Shown: piece after piece, positions 45,992-55,665 of the stretch
How the letters are laid out: every line of letters starts with the position of its first letter
Position numbering within the stretch: position 1 is the stretch's first letter
DNA from: Oscillatoriales cyanobacterium RM2_1_1
Lineage (GTDB): Bacteria; Cyanobacteriota; Cyanobacteriia; Cyanobacteriales; Microcoleaceae
Direction: 5' to 3'
Length of the DNA stretch: 64,000 nucleotides
NCBI GenBank assembly: GCA_012033335.1
Contig: JAAURB010000005.1
Span: 1-64,000 of the forward strand
The notes under the pieces: model-generated
What the model saw: the letters and a program-made list of their open reading frames with translations, nothing else
What the model was told of the DNA's origin: nothing
The model's database searches: none
Made by a program: the position numbers and the translations under genes

Positions 45992-47166
45992 ATGGTGACA
46001 AAGTCTATGTCAATCCCAAATCCTCAAGCGGCTCTCCTGGTTCTAGCAGATGGTACGGCTTATCCGGGCTACTCCTTTGGTGTATCTGGCACTGTGATTG
46101 GAGAAGTCGTCTTCAATACGGGGATCACCGGATATCAAGAGATCCTCACTGATCCGAGTTATTGTGGACAGATCGTGACATTTACTTATCCAGAATTGGG
46201 CAATACAGGGATAAACCCAGAGGATGAAGAATCAGCCCGACCCCAGGTCAGAGGGCGATCGCCCGAAACATCTGTTTTACGCCGAGCAATTGGCGATCCA
46301 CAGAATCTCTGCCCGACTATTTCAAGCGCCATCATGTGTTGGGAATCTATGGTGTTGACACCCGGGCCTTGACCCGCCATATTCGCTCTGTTGGGGCCAT
46401 GAATGGGGCGATTTCGACGGAGGTTCTCGATCCAGGGGAACTTCAGGAACGGATACAGAGTGCTCCTACCATGGCGGGGCTGAACCTGGTGAAAGAAGTT
46501 ACCACCCCAACCATATATGAATGGTCTGAGCCAACGGACTCAGCCTGGGAATTTAGTTCTACCCTGCAAACGGCAGACGGGGAATCAGGTCAACCTCCCT
46601 ACACAGTAGTTGCCCTAGATTTTGGGATCAAACGCAATATTCTGAGGCGTTTGGTGAGCTACGGTTGTCGGGTGATTGTGGTTCCGGCCAATACTCCAGT
46701 AGCAGATATCCTCAGCTACAATCCTGACGGTATCTTCCTCTCCAATGGCCCTGGGGATCCAGCAGCCAATCAGCAGGGAATTGCAACCGTCAGCGCTTTA
46801 ATGAACCAGGAAACCCCGATATTTGGCATCTGTATGGGACATCAAATTCTCGGGTTGTCCTTGGGGGGTGAGAGCTTTAAACTCAAGTTTGGTCATCGGG
46901 GACTGAATCATCCCTGCGGCTTACGACAACAAGTCGAAATCACCAGTCAAAATCATGGATTTGCAATTCATTCTGAAAACCTGATGGCGGACGTGGAGAT
47001 CACTCACTTGAATTTGAATGATCGAACAATTGCCGGATTGAAACATAAAACCCTGCCCATATTTTCGGTACAATATCATCCGGAAGCTAGTCCTGGCCCC
47101 CATGATTCGGACTACTTATTTGCCCAATTTGTTCAAGCCATGGAACAGACTCGTACCCGTGTCTAG
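45992..47166 (+). CDS. carA: Carbamoyl-phosphate synthase small subunit, apparent frameshift near 46254
   Basis: Glutamine amidotransferase subunit supplying ammonia for carbamoyl phosphate (arginine and pyrimidine synthesis). The N-terminal part ([52 protein letters not shown]) breaks at the HIP1 site. One extra G in GAGGGCGATCGCC gives [20 protein letters not shown] and leads into [20 protein letters not shown]. The amidotransferase domain is complete: [12 protein letters not shown], catalytic Cys in [24 protein letters not shown] and [21 protein letters not shown] 45992 or, better, ATG 46007 ([16 protein letters not shown]) is the start. The gene is essential, so the break is probably a sequence error. 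Confidence 0.94.
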
Positions 47167-47210
47167 GGGTTTGTTCAACAGGGGTTTATTTAACAGGGAT
47201 TTGTTCAATC
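47166..47210. repeat. 15-bp tandem repeat, three units, directly after carA
   Basis: GGGGTTTGTTCAACA, GGGGTTTATTTAACA and GGGATTTGTTCAATC follow head to tail. The first unit begins at the last base of the carA stop codon, and the array fills the gap to the convergent gene ending at 47218. Confidence 0.85.
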
Positions 47211-47217
47211 ATCTCTA

Positions 47218-49107
47218 TCAATCTCCATACATAAATCCACCTCCAATCCCCTGATCAGGATGCCGCAGCCTAACACTTTTGTAAACTGGAACAGAAGCGC
47301 AGGGAAGTTTTGCAGCCCAACACCTGAGGGCTCGGCTGTCCGGGCGAAAATACTGAACATCGTTCACCTGTTCCACTAAAAGTTTGGTTTTGGGCAATTC
47401 GGGTGGCAAGATCAAACGATTGCGAGATTCACCACTGATTAGTATTATCAACGTCAAACTGGCTAAAAATAGCGAAATAAAAGTCAGCCTAAGGGGGAAA
47501 ATTTGCTGGGGCTTTGAGTTTATTCCCTCTGGATTTATTCCCTCTGAATTGATTCCTTTTAAATTGATTCTCTGATTTTTTTTCCCTGAAAGCCAGGACA
47601 AAATGCCCTGGCTGATACTGGCGGTTATCAAAGCGGGAACCAGGACAAAATATCCCAGACCAAATCTGAGTAAAGGACTTTGAGTCATAATAAAAATGAT
47701 GCCCAATAATCCAAGGGCAATGATCCAGGATTGTCCAGGAATCCGATGGCGATTTGATCTGAATAAACTCCAAGGAATCCCAAACCCTGAAATTATGATT
47801 GATAAGGTCATCGCCTGGGACTCTCTTGAACTCAAAAACCAATTCAGCAGCCGGGCAGTTGGAGTTAGGATAGATGAATAAAAAACTTCAGGATTATTCA
47901 ATTTCCACCAAAACCGAATGTCATTCACCTCATTAGCAACTATTCTTTGATTTTCTGTAATTAACCATGGGACATCAAAACATAGTGCTGTAGAGGGATA
48001 AAGTGGACATCCAGAAGTAGTAACTGCCACAGCTAGCATCGGCAACAATCCCAATGCTATAACTAATAGAGCTAGAATAACCCGTGAATACTGGAAGGAT
48101 TTTATAGAAGTGTTTGTAGAACTTGATTGGGCAAAAATAAAATAAAAAAATCCAATTCCCAAAAGAGGTAAGGCAGATAGCTTAATCGTGACCGCACCAA
48201 TAGATAAAATCAAGGGAATTAAGCCAGAATCCAGACCATAATGAGAGCTTGGGTAAGCAGAAATTAAATGAGGAGAAATTAAATGAGGAGAAGTTGAGAA
48301 AGGAGAGGTTGAGGGAGGAGAAACCAGAGAATACTTATTTCTATTTTCACTAATGATCAGAATTGACCAGGCGGTTGTAATCACTAAAAATGTAATGGCT
48401 ATATCGGCAGAAAATGAAATTAAAATAGGTGCGCCGGTGACAGCAGTCAAGAAATAAACCAATACGGTAACGCCAGTAGCAATACTCAAAAACCAGTCAG
48501 AGAAACGAGAATTTCCCGACCTGATATGAGTCAGGGTGATGAAAATCTGTAGAGTCGCAATAAAGAAAATAAACCCATTCGTAACAGCACCGACTCGGGA
48601 ACCTAAAAAATTAGGAACTAAAGGTGCAGCTAGAGCAAACCAGGATGATGTAAAGCCAAATTTAGCATTAATTAAAGCCACCCCCGGAACCGTCCCAAAT
48701 TCTGATAGCCAGCGAATTGAACCAAAGTGATATAATCCCGTATCAAACCAGACGATTTTCTGACTGGTAAAAGTTGCTGTCACGATGGCTAAACCGAAGC
48801 ATCCCAACATTAAACCCGGCGATAAAATAGACAAAAACTGAATAATATCTTGTCGAGTTTTTGAGGGGATTCCGGCCAGAGAAACGAACAGAATCGCCAC
48901 TACTGCTCCTATAACAGGAGATAGTGGAAAGACTAAAGAGGTTGCCAGCAAAACGACACAAAGAGTCACTAATCCCAATCCAATGGCAGCAACAAAGCGA
49001 TCGCCCCATCGCTCAAAGTGACTGGTTCGCAAAAAATTGAGCCAGGTTAATCCAATAGGAAAGCAAATAAAAATTAGTAAAGTCCAGACTATTAAAAAAT
49101 ACACCAT
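47218..49107 (-). CDS. Large multi-pass membrane protein (LIC_10190-like), polysaccharide locus
   Basis: A 629-residue inner-membrane protein with at least ten hydrophobic segments, starting MVYFLIVWTLLIFICFPIGL. Its topology and loop content (IVWFDTGLYHFGSIRWLSEF, CPLYPSTALCFDVPWL) recall GT-C type or LIC_10190-family membrane proteins of glycan loci; I make that link with moderate certainty. Two loops are expanded by 15-bp tandem DNA repeats: TSPHLISPHLISAY (DNA 48260-48319) and GINSEGINPEGINSK (DNA near 47517-47570). It is the last gene of the minus-strand polysaccharide locus. Confidence 0.75.
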   Translation of the reverse strand: MVYFLIVWTLLIFICFPIGLTWLNFLRTSHFERWGDRFVAAIGLGLVTLCVVLLATSLVFPLSPVIGAVVAILFVSLAGIPSKTRQDIIQFLSILSPGLMLGCFGLAIVTATFTSQKIVWFDTGLYHFGSIRWLSEFGTVPGVALINAKFGFTSSWFALAAPLVPNFLGSRVGAVTNGFIFFIATLQIFITLTHIRSGNSRFSDWFLSIATGVTVLVYFLTAVTGAPILISFSADIAITFLVITTAWSILIISENRNKYSLVSPPSTSPFSTSPHLISPHLISAYPSSHYGLDSGLIPLILSIGAVTIKLSALPLLGIGFFYFIFAQSSSTNTSIKSFQYSRVILALLVIALGLLPMLAVAVTTSGCPLYPSTALCFDVPWLITENQRIVANEVNDIRFWWKLNNPEVFYSSILTPTARLLNWFLSSRESQAMTLSIIISGFGIPWSLFRSNRHRIPGQSWIIALGLLGIIFIMTQSPLLRFGLGYFVLVPALITASISQGILSWLSGKKNQRINLKGINSEGINPEGINSKPQQIFPLRLTFISLFLASLTLIILISGESRNRLILPPELPKTKLLVEQVNDVQYFRPDSRALRCWAAKLPCASVPVYKSVRLRHPDQGIGGGFMYGD

Positions 49108-49249
49108 AGGATGAATATTAATTATGAATTATGAATGTTATCACAGGGTTTCCAACGCCGCCAACTCTCAAATCTGTACCTCAGGCAGTTAGGCATCGCT
49201 ATATTAAGAATAATAGTTGAGAATCATCATTACTGACAATCAGTTTCCA

Positions 49250-50167
49250 TTAACGGTTCTCAGAGGACAATTGATGAGCTAACGTATGGGATTTTTGATT
49301 TCGTTCCCAGAAAAAACCTGAAATATTGGCAACTTGTGAAAGTAAAAATAATGTAGAAACCAATAGTTTGGATTGCTGCATGGGTTGCTGTAATGGATAG
49401 CCAAGTAATTTAAAATAAAATGACAAAGGTTCGACTTTAATTTTTCCTACACCTCTTTTGGCTCGTAATTGATGAAAGTGAAACGCCCCCCGACCATAGT
49501 TAAAGTGTTGCCGCCAGAACTTTAACAAGGTCAAATGATGAGCATGGTAGACCTGAGCATCTGTGACAGAAACCATTGAGTAACCTCGATGGAGCCAGCG
49601 ATCGCAAAATTCTCGATCCTCCCCCGCCGCTAATGGAAAACTCGTATCAAATTTACCGATCTGGTGAAAACTCTCTGTGGGTAAAGCAAAGTTATTAGAA
49701 GCAAAAAAACTTGCCTTTTGAGGTTGAGGATTATAGTATTCATACAAAAAATCAATCAATACCTGGCTAGCTGTAGAGAACAAATTTTCTGGTAGAGCAT
49801 TTAAAGTTCTGCCTCCAATTAAAGCATTAGGGGTCAGATTAAACTGAGTTTCTAAAGACTTCAACCAGGTTTTGATCGGCTGGCAATCGTCATCTGTAAA
49901 CACAATAAATTGTCCTTTTGCCCGAGTTGCCCCCGTATTTCTTGCACTGGCTGGCCCGGCATTTTTTTGAGTGATCAACTCAATCTCAAGATCTGACTGA
50001 AACGGTTCAATCACAGGGGTTAAAGCCATTGAACTCCCATCATCTACGACAATCACTTCAAAGCGATCTCGAGGATAATCTAGCTGACTTAAAGCTTGCA
50101 GGCAATTAACAAGTCGTTCAGGTCGGTTGTAGGTCGGGATCACAACTGAAAAATAAATCTCACTCAT
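49250..50167 (-). CDS. Glycosyltransferase family 2
   Basis: Inverting GT-A glycosyltransferase of 305 residues. It begins SVVIPTYNRPERLVNCLQAL, then IVVDDGSSMALTP. The metal-binding acidic motif is FTDDDCQP, and the acceptor-side acid is in AAGEDREFCDRW. The last 60 residues hold hydrophobic segments that may bind the membrane. It probably adds one sugar to the lipid-linked repeat unit of the locus; donor and acceptor are unknown. Confidence 0.9.
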   Translation of the reverse strand: MSEIYFSVVIPTYNRPERLVNCLQALSQLDYPRDRFEVIVVDDGSSMALTPVIEPFQSDLEIELITQKNAGPASARNTGATRAKGQFIVFTDDDCQPIKTWLKSLETQFNLTPNALIGGRTLNALPENLFSTASQVLIDFLYEYYNPQPQKASFFASNNFALPTESFHQIGKFDTSFPLAAGEDREFCDRWLHRGYSMVSVTDAQVYHAHHLTLLKFWRQHFNYGRGAFHFHQLRAKRGVGKIKVEPLSFYFKLLGYPLQQPMQQSKLLVSTLFLLSQVANISGFFWERNQKSHTLAHQLSSENR

Positions 50168-50226
50168 GGTTTTTGGTGCTAAATTTTCAAGGTTTATTTC
50201 TAGGAATTTATGGCTAATGATTTAGA

Positions 50227-51900
50227 TTATTTTTTGTTTGAGTTCAATATATTTCGGGCTAAATATATAATATAGCTACTCTCTTCTGGTGTGATTGAAG
50301 GCTGACTTAAGCGCTTAATTTCAGTCACTTTTATTGAAGATTCAGCGAATAAACTTGGATTAAGTGGTTTAGTTAAAATCATCAAAATTCCTACCGGTTC
50401 TTGGGCAATCAACATTTCTGTTCGTTGGCGGAAAACTTGCTCATCAAAATTTTTTCCCCAACCAGTCCAATAGCTCCCGAATCTATCGACTTCAGGATAG
50501 TAAAGTTGCTTATCTAGATAGCCTGATATCACCGATGTTAACCGATCATCCATTCCTAAGATTTTTAAATGTGATAAATTACTATTCTGCACAAACTGAG
50601 CCGTTGCTTTTCCCATAGAAAAAGGATAGAGACTATCTACACTGTAGGCATGAATTCCAGCCAAAAACTGAATTGAAAGGATAATACTGAGAAATTTTCT
50701 TCTCCACTGATTTTGCTGAATGATTTTATATGAGGTCTTAGAATTCGACTCGAAATTCTCCTTTAAACTAAGAGATTCAAATATCCACAAGCAAGCAATC
50801 AGCAGGATAAACAAATAACCGTGATGCCTGACTGCTCCAGGAAAAACCAGGCCACTAAAAGTGATTAAACTAAAGGTGCCAAATCCATATATTCCAAGAA
50901 CCAAGGGTTTTCTCCATAGCAACCTGAGACAAAGAATGATCAGAAAAATAGAAGCAAACATGGTGATAATTGTTGCCAGGATAACTTTATCCCCCCTGAC
51001 TAAAACCTCACGCAGCAAAATGTCCTGAGTTTGAAGAATATTGGATCGCCAAAACTCAACCCCAGAGCTTGACGGAATCGGGACATAGCTCACCCATATA
51101 TTAGTCACAGCTCTTAAAAACTGTTTGATTCCATCAGTGAAGGCTGGGTTAGCCTGAACCTCAGCAGCTCCCAATTTTAAAGGTTCTAGAATATGTTGCT
51201 TGATGATTAAGGGGCGGGCGATCTGTAGAACAGAAATTCCCCAACCTAATATGAGGATGGTTAGGCTAGCTCCTATCTGCCATGGATAAGATTTCTTTTT
51301 GAATTGATGAATCCCATGATCAATCAAAACTAGAGAAAGTGCAGAACTGACTATCAGAGCATAAATATTGGTATTCCCCATTAAAGCCAGTATGGTAGCA
51401 AGTAAAATGGGTTTTTTAGCTCCATATCTGGAGTAGACAATACAGAATAGAAAAATAAACAAAACTCCGAGATTATAATTTCTGCTAATTGTTGTGTATT
51501 CATAAAAAATAAAGTAGCTAAACGTCAGTAGAAAACGATGAAACAGGGAAAAAGGAGAATATTTAACAATTAAGTAAACAATTAAACTTGAAATGAGTAG
51601 ATGAAAAACTTGCATTATGAATGGATTATGACTAATGTGCTGCAATCCGTATAGACAAATATGCCATAGACCTGGATGACCCTCATACTGCATGTTATTG
51701 AATAATTCAATTAGGGAGCTACTGTCCCTAGCAAGCAACCAGGATTGTAATTCATCTCGCCACATTTCATGGTTAAAAATACCAAAAAAACTAAAAACAA
51801 TAAAAGCAAAAATTATACTATTTTCAATGCTTACTGATTCTAAAATAGTTTTGTGGATATTCTGATAAATTTTTTTCAAAACCAGGGATGAGTATAACAT
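50227..51900 (-). CDS. GT-C-like multi-pass membrane glycosyltransferase (putative)
   Basis: A 557-residue membrane protein. The first loop after membrane segment 1 contains EMWRDELQSWLLARDSSSL, with the acidic pair expected of GT-C enzymes. EGHPGLWHICLYGLQHISHN follows, and about ten further hydrophobic segments. The C-terminal approximately 120 residues are soluble. GT39/83-like enzymes that use polyprenyl-phosphate sugars have this layout. It may therefore transfer a sugar at the periplasmic face. DNA here is more AT-rich than in flanking housekeeping genes, as often in surface-glycan loci. Confidence 0.7.
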   Translation of the reverse strand: MLYSSLVLKKIYQNIHKTILESVSIENSIIFAFIVFSFFGIFNHEMWRDELQSWLLARDSSSLIELFNNMQYEGHPGLWHICLYGLQHISHNPFIMQVFHLLISSLIVYLIVKYSPFSLFHRFLLTFSYFIFYEYTTISRNYNLGVLFIFLFCIVYSRYGAKKPILLATILALMGNTNIYALIVSSALSLVLIDHGIHQFKKKSYPWQIGASLTILILGWGISVLQIARPLIIKQHILEPLKLGAAEVQANPAFTDGIKQFLRAVTNIWVSYVPIPSSSGVEFWRSNILQTQDILLREVLVRGDKVILATIITMFASIFLIILCLRLLWRKPLVLGIYGFGTFSLITFSGLVFPGAVRHHGYLFILLIACLWIFESLSLKENFESNSKTSYKIIQQNQWRRKFLSIILSIQFLAGIHAYSVDSLYPFSMGKATAQFVQNSNLSHLKILGMDDRLTSVISGYLDKQLYYPEVDRFGSYWTGWGKNFDEQVFRQRTEMLIAQEPVGILMILTKPLNPSLFAESSIKVTEIKRLSQPSITPEESSYIIYLARNILNSNKK

Positions 51901-52024
51901 CTTTTCTTAAATCCTTTGATTTCTGAAAATTTGGATCGGCAACACCCCGGTTAACATGAACAAATTTTAGTGCTTGAATTGATCCATGAATCTAGAACGA
52001 TTTTGAATCTGACCAATCGTTTTA

Positions 52025-53476
52025 TCATGTTTTTTTAGATTTTAATGTTCCAAAAAGCTGAAGTAAATAACTAAACAACTCTGGATCAAGAATTCGGATC
52101 ATAAATCCATAGATCATCATGCCAGTTACTGTTCCTGAAATCAGTAAAAATCCTGAGTTAACTGAACTACCCAAAAAATATTTTAGAGCCAGAATACTGA
52201 CCACCATAATATACGTACTAACCAATGGGACAATAAATTGCTGAAAGTAAGTTGCCATGGGAACATGAATTAATTTACTGACGGCTATTTGACCCACTGG
52301 AAAAACAACATAAAGACTCATAACATGGGCAAAAGCCACTGCTGTAATTCCCCATTTTACAGCAACTAAACAGGCAATACAGCTCAGTAAGGCTTCCATA
52401 AAACTTATCCAAAGCCGCCAATCTGGTTTACCTAAAGCCATTAAAACTGAGGCATTAAAGTAAGAGAGCGAATAGAGAATCCCGGCAAAAGCTAGAATTC
52501 TCATGATTGGAATCGAAGGTATCCACTGGGATCCAAAGACAACTGTAACGATTTCTGGAGTAAGGGCTACCATCCCCAAAAAAGTCGGAAAAGCAATTAA
52601 ACTAGTGAGCTTTGTCACTCGACAAAATGCTTGGCGAAATCGTTCAGGTTCTGTTTGTAGTTTGGCAAAAGTAGGCAGGGCGACCTGATTGCTGGTGCTA
52701 ACTAATAGCTGCGTCATGACTTCTAAAACTCGGTAGGCGATCGCATAATACCCTAGAGCAATTTCCCCTAGAAAAAAACCAATAATTAAATTATCAGACC
52801 GTTTATTAATAAACCTCAAAAACTTAAATCCAACCACATTAATTCCAAAACTAAACAAGTCTTGAAAGTGCCGTCTGGAGAACTGCCACTCTGGTCGCCA
52901 ATCCACAGCCTGCCACAGGACTAAAACTGAAACTGACTCAAATACAATTTGCTGACTGACCAAACTCCAGACTCCAAACCCTGAGATTGCCATCACAATT
53001 CCAACAATACCCCCCAAAAAAATAGCAATTAGAGTTCGAATTGCCATTATTTTAAATGCCATTTTTCGACTGAGAATTGCTTCCTGAACATGTCTTAAAG
53101 AATTGATACTAAATAAAATTGAAAAACATTTTAAAATAGGCACAAGCTTGGGTTGATCAAACATTCCAGCAATAGTATCAGCCATGAACCATCCCAATAT
53201 AGTCAAACAAATTCCAATTAAAACATTTGTCAAAAAAGCTGTGTTTAAGTGCTCAGGTTCTAATTCTTGACGTTGGATCAAGGCTTGAGTGAATCCTTGT
53301 TCCAGTAAAATCTGCATGAAAAGTAGAAATGTGTTAGCTAGTGCCACTAAGCCAAATGCTTCCGGTGTAAGCAAACGAGCCAGGATCAAGAACACAATTA
53401 GTGAGACTACTTGACTACCCCAGTTCTGGATCACTGACCAGATGACTCCTTTAAATGCTTGTTGCTCAAGACTCAT
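52025..53476 (-). CDS. Wzx/WzxC-type polysaccharide flippase
   Basis: MOP-superfamily exporter that flips lipid-linked oligosaccharide across the inner membrane. It begins SLEQQAFKGVIWSVIQNWGS. Family features are LARLLTPEAFGLVALANTFL, FNKRSDN-like FINKRSDNLIIGFFLG and GYYAIAYRVLEVM, and it has about 14 membrane segments. The frame is open from 53494; the ATG at 53476 gives the usual N-terminus. The presence of a flippase marks the locus as Wzx/Wzy type, although no clear Wzy polymerase is identified. Confidence 0.9.
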   Translation of the reverse strand: MSLEQQAFKGVIWSVIQNWGSQVVSLIVFLILARLLTPEAFGLVALANTFLLFMQILLEQGFTQALIQRQELEPEHLNTAFLTNVLIGICLTILGWFMADTIAGMFDQPKLVPILKCFSILFSINSLRHVQEAILSRKMAFKIMAIRTLIAIFLGGIVGIVMAISGFGVWSLVSQQIVFESVSVLVLWQAVDWRPEWQFSRRHFQDLFSFGINVVGFKFLRFINKRSDNLIIGFFLGEIALGYYAIAYRVLEVMTQLLVSTSNQVALPTFAKLQTEPERFRQAFCRVTKLTSLIAFPTFLGMVALTPEIVTVVFGSQWIPSIPIMRILAFAGILYSLSYFNASVLMALGKPDWRLWISFMEALLSCIACLVAVKWGITAVAFAHVMSLYVVFPVGQIAVSKLIHVPMATYFQQFIVPLVSTYIMVVSILALKYFLGSSVNSGFLLISGTVTGMMIYGFMIRILDPELFSYLLQLFGTLKSKKT

Positions 53477-53553
53477 AATACTCTTTGATCTCACCCAAAT
53501 ACTGGGTTAAATTACCGGGCTCAATTACCAGATTTGAAAAATTTCAAATAGAC

Positions 53554-54455
53554 TCAAACAAACCTGCCAATCTTTTGTGAAAACCATTTTTGAGTCAGGC
53601 TGGCTTTGGTGTTTAGAGGTTTTTGACTGGTTAAAAAGCTATAAGCTCGACTAATATCTTCTCTCCAGGTGCGGCGGGATACTGCGATCGCCCTTTCTAG
53701 CTGTTGGCGGTCTAAGGTGGCGGAGATACCGGGCAAATTTGCCATTGACGAGATGTTCCTTGGCGTAGATGGTTTGGACTTTGCCGCTGCATAGTGGTAA
53801 ATGAAACCTCCTGCTTGATTTGAGCCATGACGGATGAGTTGAGCTCAATTTCTAAGTATTTCAATAATTTAATTAATTCGGAGTCAAACGAGTGCAGGAG
53901 TTGTTCATAGAAAATAGGATAAATATTGAGACGTTCTTGATGTTTCAGGTAGCTGCCCACATGGTAGACCCAATATCGGCTCATCTGATCCAGTTGATTC
54001 TCTAAATAAGTCTCTGGATCAGGCTCATAATGGGAAGGACTATTATTGAGTTTATGCTCTGTAAAGGCAAACCGCGAATAAGAAATTGCCACATCTCTCG
54101 GGTCTCGAATAATATAGATCACCTTGTCAAACTTGGATAAAATTTTCGAGGCTAAGGAATTGACTGGAGAATGTGTCCAAACCTGACTACACTGACAGAT
54201 ATAATCATCAATATCAATAATTTTCTCTTGAAAAAGAGTGCTAATTCGCAAGGAGCAATAACGATCTGCAATCGTCAAAAAATCCATTGTTGCCTGACCA
54301 TCAAAACTAAGTCTCCAGGTTTGAGCTGTGGCTTGGATTTGATGATGTTGAATGAAACTTTTAGGCTCTCTACCGGCCTGATGCAATACACTGGCAATAA
54401 TTTTATAAAGCCAGTAATTCCCACTCTTAGGTACTCCGGCCTGCAAAATTGCCAT
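53554..54455 (-). CDS. Sulfotransferase, apparent frameshift near 53739
   Basis: PAPS-dependent sulfotransferase that would sulfate the glycan. The 5'-phosphosulfate loop is LQAGVPKSGNYWLYKIIAS at the N-terminus, and the 3'-phosphate site is VIYIIRDPRDVAISYSRFAF. ATG 54455 has AAGGAAG upstream and overlaps the end of the GT4 gene by 29 nt; the longer frame to 54542 adds unrelated residues. The frame stops at 53712 after HLRQGTSRQWQ. One added A near 53738-53740 continues as WQNLPGISATLDRQQLERAI to 53554, giving about 300 residues, a normal length. The extension is inferred; the sulfotransferase core is clear. Confidence 0.85.
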
Positions 54456-55665
54456 GATTTTCTTCCTTGCCTTGAGGATCGTTATATTGGGTGAGTAGAT
54501 TTTGATAAATTTCCAGAAATTGCTCCGTTCGGCGAGCTTCACTAAAGTAATGAATTGCTCGCTGTCGCCCGGCTTGACCCATCTGCTCAGATCGGTTTTG
54601 ATCCTGCAACAGGTTTAATAAGGCTTGAGTCAGGGCGTTGACATCACCCGGGGGAGTCAGAAATCCTGTTTCCCCATCAACAACAATTTCAGGCTGGGCC
54701 CCAACAGTACTGGCGATCACTGCTGTGCCCCGCATCATCGCCTCTGTGGTGACATTACCAAAAGGTTCGGCCCACAGAGACGGGACAACCTGTACCCAGG
54801 CGGAGTCAAATTTTTCCTCCATCTGCTGCCGGGGAAGATGGCCCAGCCAGGTTATCCCTGACGCAATCTCCAATTCGTTTCCCAAGGTCTGCAAGTTTGC
54901 CAACTCAACCCCCTGGCCTGCAATCAACAGTCTGGCTTGGGGAATCCGGGCTTGAGCACCGGCAAAAGCCTTCAGGAGAATATCAATCCCCTTCTCCGGT
55001 ACCAATCGTCCGGCAAAGGCAACCGTGGGTGGATCGGCCAAAGCAGGTCGGGGCGATCGCTCCTGAACACCGTTATGCACCACTTGAATGGGGCCAATCC
55101 CTGCCGCTGCTAATTTCTCCTTCATCCCGTGGCTCAGTGTGACTACCAGATCGAATGCCCCCTGCCATCTTTGCCAGAGCTGCCGCTGGATCATCAAGAC
55201 TGCCCAAGATTGGGGAGTCAGACAGTGGCTCTGGAGACAGGCTACTCCCGCCTCCTGTTCACAGGGGGAGCCATCCGGCAACAGCTTGGTTCCCAGGGGG
55301 CAAATCGCTTTGTAGACTGCGGTTTGATAGAGACAGGGAAGATCCTGTAAGAGGGGCAAAATTAACGGAGAAAGCTGCCACAAAAACATTCGGACATGCA
55401 CAACATCTGGTTTGAACTCCTGCAGAATCTGCCGAAGCTGGAGGTATGCCGAGACATTGGCGGTTTGGGACAGGACTTGCAACCGGGTATTGGTACCGAA
55501 GCACTGATAATCTGCAAGAAATTCACTCTCCGCTATTGTCATGGCGCGACTGGAAAACAACCGGGCATCATGGCCGCGATCGCGCAATCCCTGGCGCAGA
55601 GACAACATTTGCAGTTCTGCCCCTCCAGTTGGCGTACCGAGATCGTGAATCAGCAGAATTTTCAT
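54427..55665 (-). CDS. Glycosyltransferase family 4
   Basis: Retaining GT-B glycosyltransferase of 412 residues. The N-terminal domain begins ILLIHDLGTPTGGAELQMLS, and the C-terminal donor-binding domain starts TVAFAGRLVPEKGIDILLKA. The E-x7-E motif is EPFGNVTTEAMMRGTAVIAS, followed by VVDGETGFLTPPGDVNAL. A cysteine-rich segment (YKAICPLGTKL, SPCEQEAGVACLQSHC) interrupts the N-terminal domain and may bind a metal. Its ATG overlaps the stop of the preceding gene by one base, and its 3' end overlaps the sulfotransferase start. Confidence 0.93.
   Translation of the reverse strand: MKILLIHDLGTPTGGAELQMLSLRQGLRDRGHDARLFSSRAMTIAESEFLADYQCFGTNTRLQVLSQTANVSAYLQLRQILQEFKPDVVHVRMFLWQLSPLILPLLQDLPCLYQTAVYKAICPLGTKLLPDGSPCEQEAGVACLQSHCLTPQSWAVLMIQRQLWQRWQGAFDLVVTLSHGMKEKLAAAGIGPIQVVHNGVQERSPRPALADPPTVAFAGRLVPEKGIDILLKAFAGAQARIPQARLLIAGQGVELANLQTLGNELEIASGITWLGHLPRQQMEEKFDSAWVQVVPSLWAEPFGNVTTEAMMRGTAVIASTVGAQPEIVVDGETGFLTPPGDVNALTQALLNLLQDQNRSEQMGQAGRQRAIHYFSEARRTEQFLEIYQNLLTQYNDPQGKEENHGNFAGRST

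Noticed and set aside
13152-47166. Programmed ribosomal frameshifting or selenocysteine-like recoding as the reason for split genes
   Set aside because: The breaks occur in unrelated families, at different positions, without shared slippery sequence or downstream structure; base loss in runs is simpler.
53651-53848. Separate 65-codon minus-strand gene beside the sulfotransferase
   Set aside because: It lies in a third frame over the sulfotransferase 3' end, and a single-base correction gives a normal sulfotransferase tail in another frame.
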